Below are positions 1 through 8,906 of a stretch of DNA of 64,000 nucleotides, in pieces. Positions within the stretch are counted from its first letter, which is position 1; each line of letters begins with the position of its first letter. The DNA comes from Enterovibrio sp051650965 (lineage in GTDB: Bacteria; Pseudomonadota; Gammaproteobacteria; Enterobacterales; Vibrionaceae). The notes beneath the pieces are model-generated. The model was given only the letters and a program-made list of their open reading frames with translations, ran no database searches and was not told where the DNA came from. The DNA lies in NCBI GenBank assembly GCA_051650965.1, contig JBOFRL010000041.1:47173-111172 (forward strand). Direction: 5' to 3'. The position numbers and the translations under genes were made by a program.

Positions 1-1
1 A

Positions 2-970
2 ATCTCTGACACTATCTGCGACTTCAACCAGCCAGCGCCACTGCCAGCGCTAAGCGTTGACGAGCCGACGGTGACCATGACATTCCAAGTTAACACCTCA
101 CCATTTGCAGGCAAAGAAGGCAAATACGTTACATCGCGTAACATTCTTGAGCGTCTGCAAAAAGAGCTTGTGCACAACGTAGCGCTGCGCGTTGAAGAGA
201 CTGATGATCCTGATAAATTTAGAGTTTCTGGCCGTGGTGAGCTGCATCTTTCTATTTTGATTGAAAATATGCGCCGCGAAGGTTTTGAGCTAGCTGTATC
301 ACGTCCTGAAGTTATCATCAAAGAGATCGACGGCGTTAAGCAAGAGCCATTTGAAAACGTTACTATCGACGTTGAAGAGACGCACCAAGGCGGCGTGATG
401 GAGAAAATCGGCCTGCGTAAAGGCGAGCTGACTGACATGTCTCCAGACGGCAAAGGCCGCGTGCGTTTGAATTTCACCATGCCATCACGCGGATTGATCG
501 GCTTCCAAACCGAGTTCATGACGCTGACTTCAGGCTCAGGTCTGCTATACCATACTTTTGACAGCTACGGCCCGATGAAAGCCGGCGAAATTGGCCAGCG
601 CCAAAACGGTGTGTTGATCTCTAACGCGACCGGTAAAGCGCTTGCGTACGCGCTGTTTAACCTGCAAGAGCGCGGCCGTCTGTTCACGCAGCACGCTGAT
701 GAAGTTTACGAAGGTCAAGTGATCGGTCTGCACAACCGTGATAACGATTTGACAGTTAACTGCTTGAAAGGTAAGCAGCTAACTAACATTCGTGCCGCAG
801 GTACAGATGAAGCATTGACGCTGACGCCAGCAATCAAATTTACTTTAGAGCAAGCGCTTGAATTTATTGATGATGATGAGCTGGTAGAAGTAACACCGCA
901 AAGCATTCGTATCCGTAAAAAGCAGCTAACTGAAAATGACCGTAAACGCGCAAGCCGCAGCGGTAATTAA
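2..970 (+). CDS. typA: GTPase TypA/BipA, C-terminal part
   Basis: Ribosome-associated translational GTPase of the EF-G superfamily, involved in ribosome assembly and stress adaptation. The window opens inside the gene: reading from position 2 gives an uninterrupted frame of about 322 residues, just over half of the usual ~605. The G domain with its nucleotide-binding motifs lies outside the window. The visible part holds domain III, the domain V-like region and the BipA-specific C-terminal domain (the SRGLIGF stretch near position 490 and the GQVIGLHNRDNDL region near 715 are typical). The gene ends with TAA at 968-970 and is followed at once by a strong terminator. Confidence 0.95.
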   Translation: MSDTICDFNQPAPLPALSVDEPTVTMTFQVNTSPFAGKEGKYVTSRNILERLQKELVHNVALRVEETDDPDKFRVSGRGELHLSILIENMRREGFELAVSRPEVIIKEIDGVKQEPFENVTIDVEETHQGGVMEKIGLRKGELTDMSPDGKGRVRLNFTMPSRGLIGFQTEFMTLTSGSGLLYHTFDSYGPMKAGEIGQRQNGVLISNATGKALAYALFNLQERGRLFTQHADEVYEGQVIGLHNRDNDLTVNCLKGKQLTNIRAAGTDEALTLTPAIKFTLEQALEFIDDDELVEVTPQSIRIRKKQLTENDRKRASRSGN

Positions 971-986
971 TTAAGTTAAGTGCCAC

Positions 987-1017
987 AAAAAACGCGGCTA
1001 AGCCGCGTTTTTTATTT
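987..1017 (+). terminator. Rho-independent terminator of typA
   Basis: A GC-rich perfect inverted repeat (AACGCGGCT / AGCCGCGTT) with an A-run before and a T-run after it lies 17 bp behind the typA stop codon. The flanking A and T runs would let it work in both directions, but the converging gene stops at 1061, some distance away. Confidence 0.9.
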
Positions 1018-1060
1018 GTCGCGCAGATTGCCTCTTGTTTAAAAACAAAAGGCCGCGATC

Positions 1061-1696
1061 TTACTTTTTGATCGTCTCAATGAAGCGATCAGACTCTTTG
1101 ATAGCACTGTTCATTTCCGTGATGGCACGGTTGATGTCGAGCTTTAAGCTCGCAAACTCGCCCTTTAACGCGCCAATCGCTGCTGCATTTAAGTTATGTT
1201 TTAAATACAATGTGTTATCACGAAGTGTATTGAGAACTGGCGTCATTTTTTGCTCGGCGCGTTTCATCGCGGCTAGCATTTGCTGATAGCTTCTCTGCGT
1301 CGCGCGTAATTTGCGCTCGCTGTCTTGGCGCAATTTTGCGTTGGTGTACTGCTTAAGCTCTTTGTTCCACTCTTCAAACAGCGCCGCAGAAACATCCTCA
1401 ACCTCTTCAATGCGCGAGCGCACCGCTTCTACAGCCTCAACGCTCTCATCGTACTGCGCTTGCATCTTATTGTAAGTTTCTTGCAGCTGACCGCCTTTGA
1501 AATTTGTCAGCGCCGTCATCATCTCTAGGGCACTTTTGAACTCGTTGCTGGCCGCAAGCTGCGCTTCAGACGCAGCGGTCACACGGCTCACCATCAGGTC
1601 CCGTTTATGGTACCCTATACTTTCCATCGCAGAATAATATGCAGATTGACAACCTAATAGTGTCGCACATGCAAATAAAACGGCTAAAATACGCAC
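1061..1696 (-). CDS. DUF2959 family lipoprotein
   Basis: Predicted 211-residue envelope lipoprotein of unknown function. The start is chosen as GTG at 1696 because AGGAG sits 5-6 bases upstream; the longer open frame upstream has no such signal. The N-terminus (MRILAVLF...LLGC) is a short lipoprotein signal peptide with a lipobox ending in Cys around residue 17. The rest is charged, Glu/Gln/Ala-rich and mostly helical, probably coiled coil, as in the DUF2959 family common in marine gammaproteobacteria. It stands alone, converging on typA. The family assignment is by resemblance; no function is known. Confidence 0.75.
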   Translation of the reverse strand: MRILAVLFACATLLGCQSAYYSAMESIGYHKRDLMVSRVTAASEAQLAASNEFKSALEMMTALTNFKGGQLQETYNKMQAQYDESVEAVEAVRSRIEEVEDVSAALFEEWNKELKQYTNAKLRQDSERKLRATQRSYQQMLAAMKRAEQKMTPVLNTLRDNTLYLKHNLNAAAIGALKGEFASLKLDINRAITEMNSAIKESDRFIETIKK

Positions 1697-1993
1697 AAAA
1701 ACTCCTAATTCATTACAATTATATTTCGATGTTGATTCTAGCCTTTTCAAGATCAAAATGGCTAACTTTTCACTCCATTTATAATAAGCAAGTGATTGCA
1801 CTATTTTTAAGCGCTTTAATTTTAAATATCTTTAATAATTTCAAACGGCTAATGTGATTTTAATGGCAATATATTTTTTAATTTATTTTCATTGCAAATT
1901 GAACTATCATTAGCGCTAAAAATAACATTTATTTTAAAGATTCATTATTCTCGAGTGAATTTATAAAATAAAACCTATGGTTGTAAATAAATA

Positions 1994-2920
1994 ATGATTG
2001 ATGAAGATAAAGAAAAAAGTAATTTAACGACAATACAAATAATTAAAACAGGTTTTTATTTTTTAAAAGCGTTACTGCATCGGGTTAATCAAGACCGCTT
2101 AAAGGTTAATGCAGGTTATATGACCTACGTAACGTTGCTCTCTTTAGTCCCAATGATCACCGTATTATTTTCCGCGCTTTCCCTTTTTCCCGCCTTTTCA
2201 CAAATGGGCGAACAAATACAAAGTTTTTTATTAAATAACTTTGTTCCCGCTTCTGGCGACGTACTTTCGCAATATTTAGATCAATTTGTCGCCAATGCTG
2301 GAAAAACAACCGCTGTCGGCATGGTGTTTTTATTTGTCACCGCATTAATGCTAATTTCGTCAATTGAAGATTGCCTTAATTACATTTGGAAAATTACCAA
2401 AAAGCGCCGCTTTTTCGTTTCATTTTCATTGTATTGGATGGTGCTGATTTTAGGCCCCGTGCTACTAGGCAGCAGCCTTGGTATCAGCTCTTACCTTAGC
2501 TCGCTGACGCTATTTGGCTTTGAAGTCAAGCAGTACGGCTTAACCACGCTGCTGCGTTTTTTGCCGTTTTTCTTATCGGTCATCGCCTTTTTGGGGATCT
2601 ACACCCTGATCCCCAACACCTATGTGCCGTGGCGCAACGCGCTAATTGGCGCAATCAGCGCAAGTTTACTGTTTGAAATATCAAAAAAATTATTCGCTTA
2701 CTACGTGATTGCTTTCCCTTCTTACCAATTTATTTACGGCGCCCTCGCGACTATCCCCATTCTATTTGTCTGGGTTTATTTAAGCTGGATCATCGTGTTA
2801 CTTGGCGCAGAAATTACCGCAGTGATCACCGATTACCCACGCTGGCGCCCGAATTTTGCTAAAGATGAGCTGAAAAAAGCCAAGCACGCTACGCACATCT
2901 CGTTGAATACAAAGGAGTAA
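1994..2920 (+). CDS. yihY: YihY/BrkB family inner-membrane protein
   Basis: Polytopic membrane protein of 308 residues in the UPF0761/YihY family. Members were once called ribonuclease BN, but that activity belongs to another protein, so the role is unknown. About six hydrophobic segments are visible (for example near residues 45-65, 105-125, 145-170, 180-205, 215-240 and 250-280). The ATG at 1994 follows an AT-rich leader without a strong Shine-Dalgarno. It is followed after 2 bp by dtd, the same pair found in Escherichia coli and relatives, so the two are probably cotranscribed. Confidence 0.85.
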   Translation: MIDEDKEKSNLTTIQIIKTGFYFLKALLHRVNQDRLKVNAGYMTYVTLLSLVPMITVLFSALSLFPAFSQMGEQIQSFLLNNFVPASGDVLSQYLDQFVANAGKTTAVGMVFLFVTALMLISSIEDCLNYIWKITKKRRFFVSFSLYWMVLILGPVLLGSSLGISSYLSSLTLFGFEVKQYGLTTLLRFLPFFLSVIAFLGIYTLIPNTYVPWRNALIGAISASLLFEISKKLFAYYVIAFPSYQFIYGALATIPILFVWVYLSWIIVLLGAEITAVITDYPRWRPNFAKDELKKAKHATHISLNTKE

Positions 2921-2922
2921 GA

Positions 2923-3357
2923 ATGATTGCGCTGATCCAACGAGTAAGCCAAGCGTCGGTAACTGTTGAGCAAAAAATTATTGGCCAAATTGGCCACGGT
3001 TTGTTAGTGCTGCTTGGGGTCGAGAAAAATGATTCTGAGCAAAACGTGCTGCGACTGAGTCAAAAAGTCCTCAACTATCGCGTTTTTGCTGATGATAACG
3101 ATAAGATGAATCTCAACGTGCAACAAGCTGGCGGCGAGCTGCTGGTGGTTTCGCAGTTTACATTAACAGCAGAGACCAATCGGGGGCTGCGGCCGAGCTT
3201 TAATGGCGCGCCGCCAGAAGAGGCCAAGCGGCTCTATCAGCAGTTTTTAGCTCAGTGCCAAAGTAGCGGCATAACGGTTGCAAGTGGAGAGTTTGCAGCC
3301 AACATGCAAGTGAACCTGATCAACGATGGTCCCGTCACTTTTTGGCTGCAAAGTTAA
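2923..3357 (+). CDS. dtd: D-aminoacyl-tRNA deacylase
   Basis: Cytoplasmic editing enzyme that hydrolyses D-aminoacyl-tRNAs and also removes glycine from tRNA-Ala, keeping D-amino acids out of protein. Its 144 residues match the family length. The two signature motifs of the active site are present: SQFTLTA near residue 77 and the C-terminal NDGPVTFW (the usual form is N-x-GPVTFW). The ATG follows AAAGGAG with good spacing inside the end of yihY, which supports translational coupling with it. Confidence 0.95.
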   Translation: MIALIQRVSQASVTVEQKIIGQIGHGLLVLLGVEKNDSEQNVLRLSQKVLNYRVFADDNDKMNLNVQQAGGELLVVSQFTLTAETNRGLRPSFNGAPPEEAKRLYQQFLAQCQSSGITVASGEFAANMQVNLINDGPVTFWLQS

Positions 3358-3437
3358 AAGATAAGCCTATATTGCATCGTATCTTGGCAGCTCATTAGTG
3401 CGAAAATACGATACAATGAAGCAATTTTCGAAGCGGG

Positions 3438-5393
3438 TCACTCCCGCTTCGCGCTCAGACCACCACTTTTTTTCACAAGATCCCACTTCCCGCTCAAAAT
3501 GATACTGCCTTCTTCATTTTCAATTTTGCTTTCCGCAAGGAAAATTCTTCCGCGATCGGCGGTGAGCTTAATATCATCAGCGCGAACTCGGTAAAGATCT
3601 TGCTCAATCTGTTGGTTTTTGCCTAATGTTTTATTGAGCAGCAGCTCAGGTAGGCTCGCGAGGGAAAACGTCGGCATCGCTTCACTTTGCGTGTTCAGCG
3701 ATGGAGGCAGCGCAACAAAAGTGACAATCGGCGCGGCGGTGAGCTCACCGCTGATGCTGTAGCGCAGCGCATCGTTACTTGACGCAAGCCCTGAAAGCTG
3801 CAGATTTAAATCGTGCTCGCCTCTTAGTGGCAAGGCCGCGATAGACCACTGCTGATAAAGCTCGCTCGGCAGCGCCAGTCCTTGCGCGCGCAGCTGCCAC
3901 GGCTGCCCCTTGTCTTGTAGATCAAGACGCGCATCAAGATCGAGATGCCCCTTGGTGAACGGCAAAACCGCCTGCAGCAGCCAAGTACCTTCGCGATTTT
4001 CACTGGTGACAAGCGGCGCGCGCAGTGAAATTTGATTGATGGTGGCATCGGCCGCGCTCACTTGCAATTTCCCTTGCCACAGCGCCGCCTTTTTCCCTTT
4101 TTTCAGCAGCAAAGCTTCGCCATCAACATTGACTTTATTGAAGAAAAAAGCGTTATCCTCGCTCACGCTCGTAAAGTGAGAATTGTAAACAGCAAGATCA
4201 TCAATTTCCAGCTGCTCTAACTTTTCCCACCACTGTAAAAGCAACCCTTCATCGCGGCGATTGATATCTAAAGATAAATTACTAATAGCGAGGTTCGAAA
4301 ATTTCGCTGATTTTTCATTAAATTTGCCAGAAAACGTCAGCAGCGCATCGTCCATCAAATCGCAGCTGAACGCATTCACACTCACCTGCTCGTTACTCAC
4401 AGCCAGATCGGCCACCAGATCAGAGAGCACCCAGTGCTCCGAGCTCACCAAATCGGCGTTAAGGGAGAACTCGGCCACCGGCTCAACCTGCCAGCGAATT
4501 TTCCCTTGCGACAACGCCAAATTTGCACCAGACAGACTCAAATGCTCAACCGTCAGATCGGTCGTGTAGACATTAATATCGAATAAATTGAGCTTGTTAA
4601 GCGTGATTTCATATTTTTCCAGCCACGGCTGCAAACTTTTCTCTAGCACCTTAAATGCGTTACGCTGCACCCCTTCAATCGTCGCGTTGGCCAGCGTAAA
4701 CTGCTCAAACTGCAACTTATTCGACTCAAGCAGCAACGCCGCGCTGATATCACCATACTGACTTTTAAATGACAACAGATTGATTATCCAGCTATTTTTA
4801 TTTTGATTGCCCGCAAGCTCTGCGTACTTGAACTCCTCATCGGCGTAATTCACGCGCTTAGCTGAAAAAACAAAATCACCGCTCCACTTGCCCCACGCAT
4901 CGTAGCTATTGTGCCAATTGTGCAGCTCGAGCGCCGCGCCGCTGATCTTAAAATCATTGAGCTGCAAATCGGCATTGCGCAGCTGCAAACGCTCTGCGCC
5001 AAATTCAAACGGAAACTGACGGTGGATCTGCTCATGCAGCGTCACGCCATCAATAGTGAGCTGTTTTAAAATAAGTTTTCTTTGGTAAAGCGTACTAAAG
5101 GGAGAAAAGGTCAGTGCCAGTTGCTGCACACTGTAATCACCCACTTGGCCAACCATCGCCAGCTGCGGGCGAATGAATTTCACTGTCAGCGGCTCAAGCA
5201 CCGAATAATGCATCTTTTGCGCGGTTAATCTGTAATTGGTGAACTTTTCAAGTGCAAGCTGCGTCAATGGCAAATTAAATGGAGTATGTAGCGCTGTCAG
5301 TAAAATAAGTACGGTGAGAGCAAAACAGACAAAAAGAAGCGAAAAAAGTTTCATAAAAATTCTGATCAAGTAATTCTTTGCTTTATTATTCAT
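3438..5393 (-). CDS. AsmA-like envelope protein
   Basis: A 651-residue protein with one N-terminal membrane anchor (residues ~12-33 of the longest frame) followed by a long, beta-rich periplasmic region of the AsmA type. AsmA-like proteins are thought to form grooved bridges for lipid transport between inner and outer membranes. The C-terminus has the typical pattern of repeated short hydrophobic strands ending in a 'GSIILSGKWDL' segment. The start is uncertain: ATG at 5393 has no clear Shine-Dalgarno, and a second ATG 13 codons further in, just before the hydrophobic segment, is equally possible. The last codons form one arm of a GC-rich hairpin (CGAAGCGGG / CCCGCTTCG, about 3429-3453). Assignment to AsmA is by overall pattern, not by a specific catalytic motif. 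Confidence 0.65.
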   Translation of the reverse strand: MNNKAKNYLIRIFMKLFSLLFVCFALTVLILLTALHTPFNLPLTQLALEKFTNYRLTAQKMHYSVLEPLTVKFIRPQLAMVGQVGDYSVQQLALTFSPFSTLYQRKLILKQLTIDGVTLHEQIHRQFPFEFGAERLQLRNADLQLNDFKISGAALELHNWHNSYDAWGKWSGDFVFSAKRVNYADEEFKYAELAGNQNKNSWIINLLSFKSQYGDISAALLLESNKLQFEQFTLANATIEGVQRNAFKVLEKSLQPWLEKYEITLNKLNLFDINVYTTDLTVEHLSLSGANLALSQGKIRWQVEPVAEFSLNADLVSSEHWVLSDLVADLAVSNEQVSVNAFSCDLMDDALLTFSGKFNEKSAKFSNLAISNLSLDINRRDEGLLLQWWEKLEQLEIDDLAVYNSHFTSVSEDNAFFFNKVNVDGEALLLKKGKKAALWQGKLQVSAADATINQISLRAPLVTSENREGTWLLQAVLPFTKGHLDLDARLDLQDKGQPWQLRAQGLALPSELYQQWSIAALPLRGEHDLNLQLSGLASSNDALRYSISGELTAAPIVTFVALPPSLNTQSEAMPTFSLASLPELLLNKTLGKNQQIEQDLYRVRADDIKLTADRGRIFLAESKIENEEGSIILSGKWDLVKKSGGLSAKRE

Positions 5394-5906
5394 GTTATCA
5401 ATAGCCTTTGATCTCGTATCTTGTAATACTCAAAAAGACATCATTTTTTGCTCAATGAGTAACCCCAAAGTTTTTATAATTTTTCCATTAAAAAAAGTGT
5501 GATTTATAGATAATTCAATGATTTTACGATGATATTTTCTTTTAGCAATGAGTTAATTTGACAAATTTTCCAGACATTTTCACCGCAACAATTAAATAAG
5601 TTTCATATCGCTTGCGGCGCGACAATATTTTCCTCGTTATTCAACTAGTTCCTGAACGCTAAAATCCGTATTTTCTCAAAAACAAGCCAGCAAAATTGAT
5701 TGCGCTCAAATATTAAAAGATAAAGTCAAACAATCTCTATTTTCAGATAATGCCAGCGGCCGCTGATTATATTTGAGCTAATTCATATTTTTGACAATTG
5801 TGAGATATACAAAACGAGCAAAAAGTATTATTTAGAATATAAAGGATCGCTGTTTTATTCTCTGCGAGTAGCGCAGTAATTTTTTGAAGTATTAAAGGAG
5901 GATGCT
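5394..5906. other. AT-rich intergenic region upstream of uspB
   Basis: About 510 bp between two divergent genes. It must hold both promoters. It is AT-rich with many short A and T runs. I see no open frame, tRNA or convincing hairpin. A strong Shine-Dalgarno (AGGAGG) directly precedes uspB at its right end. Confidence 0.5.
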
Positions 5907-6239
5907 GTGGGTGATGCTTTAATTATTGCCATTTTTTTCGTAACGGTGGTCAATATTCTTCGCTATATCAGCTCGTTGCGTGTATTGCTGTATCTATTGC
6001 GCGAAGCAAATCCGATGCTTTATCAAAAAATTGGCGGCGAGGATTTTTTCTTTGATACCAATGATATGAGCAAGCCCAAACGGCTTTTTCACTATATAAA
6101 ATGTCAAGAATATCAACATCATCACGATGAAGCGTTCATCGCTAAATGCAACAAGGTGCGATACCTTTCTAAATTGTGCTCATCGCTTTTTGTTGCATTG
6201 CTTGTCAGCCCATTTTTTGTGGCGCTGCTAGGATTATAA
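5907..6239 (+). CDS. uspB: Universal stress protein B
   Basis: Small inner-membrane protein of 110 residues resembling E. coli UspB (111 residues), a stationary-phase protein needed for ethanol resistance. It has a hydrophobic segment at each end (about residues 3-25 and 90-109) around a hydrophilic, His-rich middle (KCQEYQHHHDEAFI). The ARYISSLR-like segment after the first helix, the NPMLYQ motif and the HHDE-FI motif match the family. The start is GTG at 5907, fixed by AGGAGG five bases upstream. It stands alone. In enterobacteria the gene depends on sigma-S; no such promoter could be assigned here. Confidence 0.85.
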   Translation: MGDALIIAIFFVTVVNILRYISSLRVLLYLLREANPMLYQKIGGEDFFFDTNDMSKPKRLFHYIKCQEYQHHHDEAFIAKCNKVRYLSKLCSSLFVALLVSPFFVALLGL

Positions 6240-6342
6240 AGTTTTAGATAGCTTATTATTTTAATAATAGATTTTTATAAATTCGCACTTTCAATGTGTT
6301 AAAGAAAAAGGGCAAATAAAACACTACAAAAATAAAAAATGG

Positions 6343-6894
6343 TTACACTAATGATTCGACTTTATAGCGCTCTTGGACAAAACCATTTTCAGAAACAAAG
6401 GCTTCTAATAAAACTAAATTTTGCTCAGGAAAATTTCCCGCAAACAGCGGCAAACCGGAACCTAATAAAACAGGAATGCGCGTAATAGTCAGCTCTGTAA
6501 CAAGTTTTTGCTGCAAAAAACGTGTGATGGTAACGCCGCCATCGATATAAAGTCGCGTCATACCCTTTTTAGCCAGCCGCTGAACAATCGCGTTAGGCTC
6601 TCCGGCATCAATGGTAACAAGATCAGCAAGATACTCAGGAACTGTCACGTTAGAATTTGAAAGAACAACCACCGGCACGCCAGAATAAGGCCAGCTGTCG
6701 AATGAGCAAACCTTTTCAAAGGTCTTTCGCCCCATCACTAACGCATCAATATCTGCAATAAATTCCTCAAAACTCAAGCCATTAAGTTGTTCACAACCAT
6801 ATTCTGGCCTATCTAGCCAATCGAGCCCGCCATCAGACTTAGCAATAAAACCATCAACGCTGGCCGCAACAAATACTGAACACTTATTCGACAT
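6343..6894 (-). CDS. Dihydrofolate-reductase-like (RibD C-terminal domain) protein
   Basis: A 183-residue NADPH-dependent reductase-like protein in the family of the RibD C-terminal domain (YyaP/YwjB type). The N-terminal strand 'SVFVAASVDGFIA', the MGRKTFE motif near residue 55 and the 'YIDGGVTI' segment near residue 115 are the fold's cofactor-binding signatures. Such proteins are common stand-alone genes. The substrate is unknown and it should not be called FolA or RibD. Starts with ATG at 6894. Confidence 0.8.
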   Translation of the reverse strand: MSNKCSVFVAASVDGFIAKSDGGLDWLDRPEYGCEQLNGLSFEEFIADIDALVMGRKTFEKVCSFDSWPYSGVPVVVLSNSNVTVPEYLADLVTIDAGEPNAIVQRLAKKGMTRLYIDGGVTITRFLQQKLVTELTITRIPVLLGSGLPLFAGNFPEQNLVLLEAFVSENGFVQERYKVESLV

Positions 6895-7154
6895 GGGAAT
6901 ATAATATGCAATTATTTAAGAATACCAGTGAAAATACCTAAGCCGGCAGCAAGAGTCAAGACAAGCCACTACGGCTTGCCCACTCTTTGCAGGAATTTAT
7001 TTTTGTTTAAAGATGACGAGATTTTTAATTGCGCGATGCTAAATTTTAATCGCCGCAAACAGCGCTTTAAAAAGGCATTAACGACGACAAAGCTGCGCAA
7101 TTATTACTGCTGAGCAGTTTAAAAATGGTCTAGCTCAAACTTTCAAAACCATTT

Positions 7155-7661
7155 TTAAAAATAGATGTTAGCACCAAGGCTTATCGTGCTAGTTTTTGCG
7201 CTACCGCTGTCCTTGTAAGTAAAGCCAATTTCTGAGCGCGGCCCATTTCCTACCGGCAAACTCAGCCCGGCGCCAGCAAGCACGCCCCAGCCACTTTCAA
7301 AATTAGTCTTACCGTAATCATTGTCGTAATAATTTCCGCCGCCACGCACATAGAAACTGCCGTTTAAAAAGGGCACGTTGAGCTGCAGCGCTAACGGAAC
7401 CGATTGCGACTTAAAACTTTGTTTTACATCATTTTGATCAGGAATATCAGCACGAGTTTGTCCATAGCCGGTGTAGATACTCGTATAAGCATTTATTTTA
7501 TAAAGAATATTTGCGCTCCAAGCGTAGCCTATCGCCTCTTTTCCTTTATAAGTGACGTTGGCAGCGCCAGCGTTAAAATTTCCGCTAAATGGCAGCTGCG
7601 CAGCCGCAAATGCGCTGGTAAATAGCAACGATAAAGCAGATAAATTCCTTAAAAATCTCAA
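7155..7661 (-). CDS. YfaZ-type outer-membrane protein
   Basis: Small predicted outer-membrane beta-barrel of 168 residues. The start is taken as TTG at 7661 because GGAGAG lies six bases upstream and the frame then opens directly with a signal peptide (MRFLRNLSALSLLFTSAFA, cleavage after AFA). The mature part alternates polar and hydrophobic residues, is rich in Gly and Tyr, and ends in Phe, the usual C-terminal signal for barrel insertion. It resembles the YfaZ family of short porin-like proteins. Function unknown. It is divergent from cysE. Confidence 0.65.
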   Translation of the reverse strand: MRFLRNLSALSLLFTSAFAAAQLPFSGNFNAGAANVTYKGKEAIGYAWSANILYKINAYTSIYTGYGQTRADIPDQNDVKQSFKSQSVPLALQLNVPFLNGSFYVRGGGNYYDNDYGKTNFESGWGVLAGAGLSLPVGNGPRSEIGFTYKDSGSAKTSTISLGANIYF

Positions 7662-7907
7662 CGTTATCTCTCCATTGGACAAACGAATTTTATAAGTTTA
7701 GACGCGATTTATGATCTGCAAAAAAAATTTGCCCGCTTTATGTCATTTATTTCGCTGCTGTTTTTTCTCTTAAGTAAAAAAGTAACTACTTTCAAAGCGC
7801 TTTTTGCATAAAATTACGCATCTAACTAAAAATGCATAAATATAATGAAGTGTTATGGCCGGTAAATTTTTCGCTTGCTCCCCATTTTTCGCGCATAGAG
7901 GTATAAA

Positions 7908-8741
7908 ATGATTTCCCATGTAGCACCGCTTAGCTGCGAACAGCGGGTATGGAAACTTATCAACGACGAAGTTGCCGCAGAGGCGATTAAAGAGCCGATC
8001 CTTGCCAGTTTTTTTCATGCAACAATAATAAAAAACACCAGCTTATCTAAGGCGCTCAGTTATATCTTGGCGCAAAAACTCTCCACACCCAACATTTCCA
8101 CGCTCATGCTGCGCGAACTTATCGACGAAGCGTATGCTCATGATCCAGCGATGATTGAAGCGGCCGCTCATGATATTTGCGCCGTTGTTGACCGAGATCC
8201 GGCGGTGCAGCTCTACTCGGTGCCACTGCTTTACCTCAAGGGATTTCATGCGCTGCAAGCTTTTCGCGTCGCAAACTGGCTGTGGAAACAGCAGCGCGAG
8301 TCTTTAGCCGTATACCTGCAAAATCAAATTTCCGTTGTTTTTCAAGTTGATATTCACCCTGCTGCGACGATAGGCAAAGGGATCATGCTTGATCACGCCA
8401 CAGGAATCGTCATCGGCGAAACGGCAGTCGTCGAGGACAATGTTTCTATATTACAAGATGTCACGCTTGGCGGAACCGGCAAGCAATCTGGCGATCGCCA
8501 CCCCAAAATTCGCGCATCGGTGCTTATTGGCGCGGGCGCGAAAGTGCTGGGCAATATTGAAATTGGAGAAGGCGCCAAAATCGCCGCCTGCTCAGTCGTG
8601 CTGCGCGCGGTTCCCGCAAATGCCACAGTTGCAGGAGTTCCGGCTAAAATTATTGGCAGACCATCGACCAATGTTCCATCATTAGAAATGGATCATGGCT
8701 TAAACGAATGGGATGAACAGGTTGCAGGTAAACGCATTTAA
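7908..8741 (+). CDS. cysE: Serine O-acetyltransferase
   Basis: Cytoplasmic enzyme that transfers acetyl from acetyl-CoA to L-serine, the first step of cysteine biosynthesis and normally feedback-inhibited by cysteine. At 277 residues it matches the long enterobacterial form (273). The N-terminal helical domain is followed by the left-handed beta helix of hexapeptide repeats (residues ~140-245, such as IGKGIML, IGETAVV, IGAGAKV). The catalytic-region motifs LDHATGIVIGET and GDRHPKI are present. The ATG follows AGAGG with good spacing. The last ~20 residues form the flexible tail involved in binding CysK and in cysteine inhibition. Confidence 0.95.
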   Translation: MISHVAPLSCEQRVWKLINDEVAAEAIKEPILASFFHATIIKNTSLSKALSYILAQKLSTPNISTLMLRELIDEAYAHDPAMIEAAAHDICAVVDRDPAVQLYSVPLLYLKGFHALQAFRVANWLWKQQRESLAVYLQNQISVVFQVDIHPAATIGKGIMLDHATGIVIGETAVVEDNVSILQDVTLGGTGKQSGDRHPKIRASVLIGAGAKVLGNIEIGEGAKIAACSVVLRAVPANATVAGVPAKIIGRPSTNVPSLEMDHGLNEWDEQVAGKRI

Positions 8742-8761
8742 TGACTGGCAAAATTTATCGG

Positions 8762-8788
8762 TAAAGTTTTTTTAGTTAGCGCCGATAA
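8762..8788 (+). promoter_or_regulatory. Sigma-28 (FliA) flagellar promoter of motX
   Basis: The sequence TAAAGTTT (8762-8769), an 11-bp spacer and GCCGATAA (8781-8788) match the sigma-28 consensus in every base. It lies about 120 bp upstream of the motX start and points towards it. Flagellar motor genes are typical sigma-28 targets, so site and gene support each other. The implied 5' UTR of ~110 nt shows nothing else I recognise. Confidence 0.9.
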
Positions 8789-8906
8789 GTTGGGATAAGA
8801 GTGCTGCTGCCTGCTATAACGGCTTGATAATGGACAGTTAGCTAATAAAACTTTTCGTTTTAACGCGTTGTCGCGCTAAAACAGTCATCAGATCGGTAAA
8901 ATTAGC

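Noticed and set aside
545..906. Minus-strand open frames inside typA
   Set aside because: They lie wholly within a conserved gene, have no ribosome binding sites, and are typical antisense shadows.
3824..5035. Short frames on both strands inside the AsmA-like gene
   Set aside because: All overlap a single long, coherent reading frame with anchor and beta-rich pattern; no start signals.
6928..7113. 61-codon frame between the DHFR-like gene and the YfaZ-type gene
   Set aside because: Basic, low-complexity product without ribosome binding site or family resemblance; likely chance.
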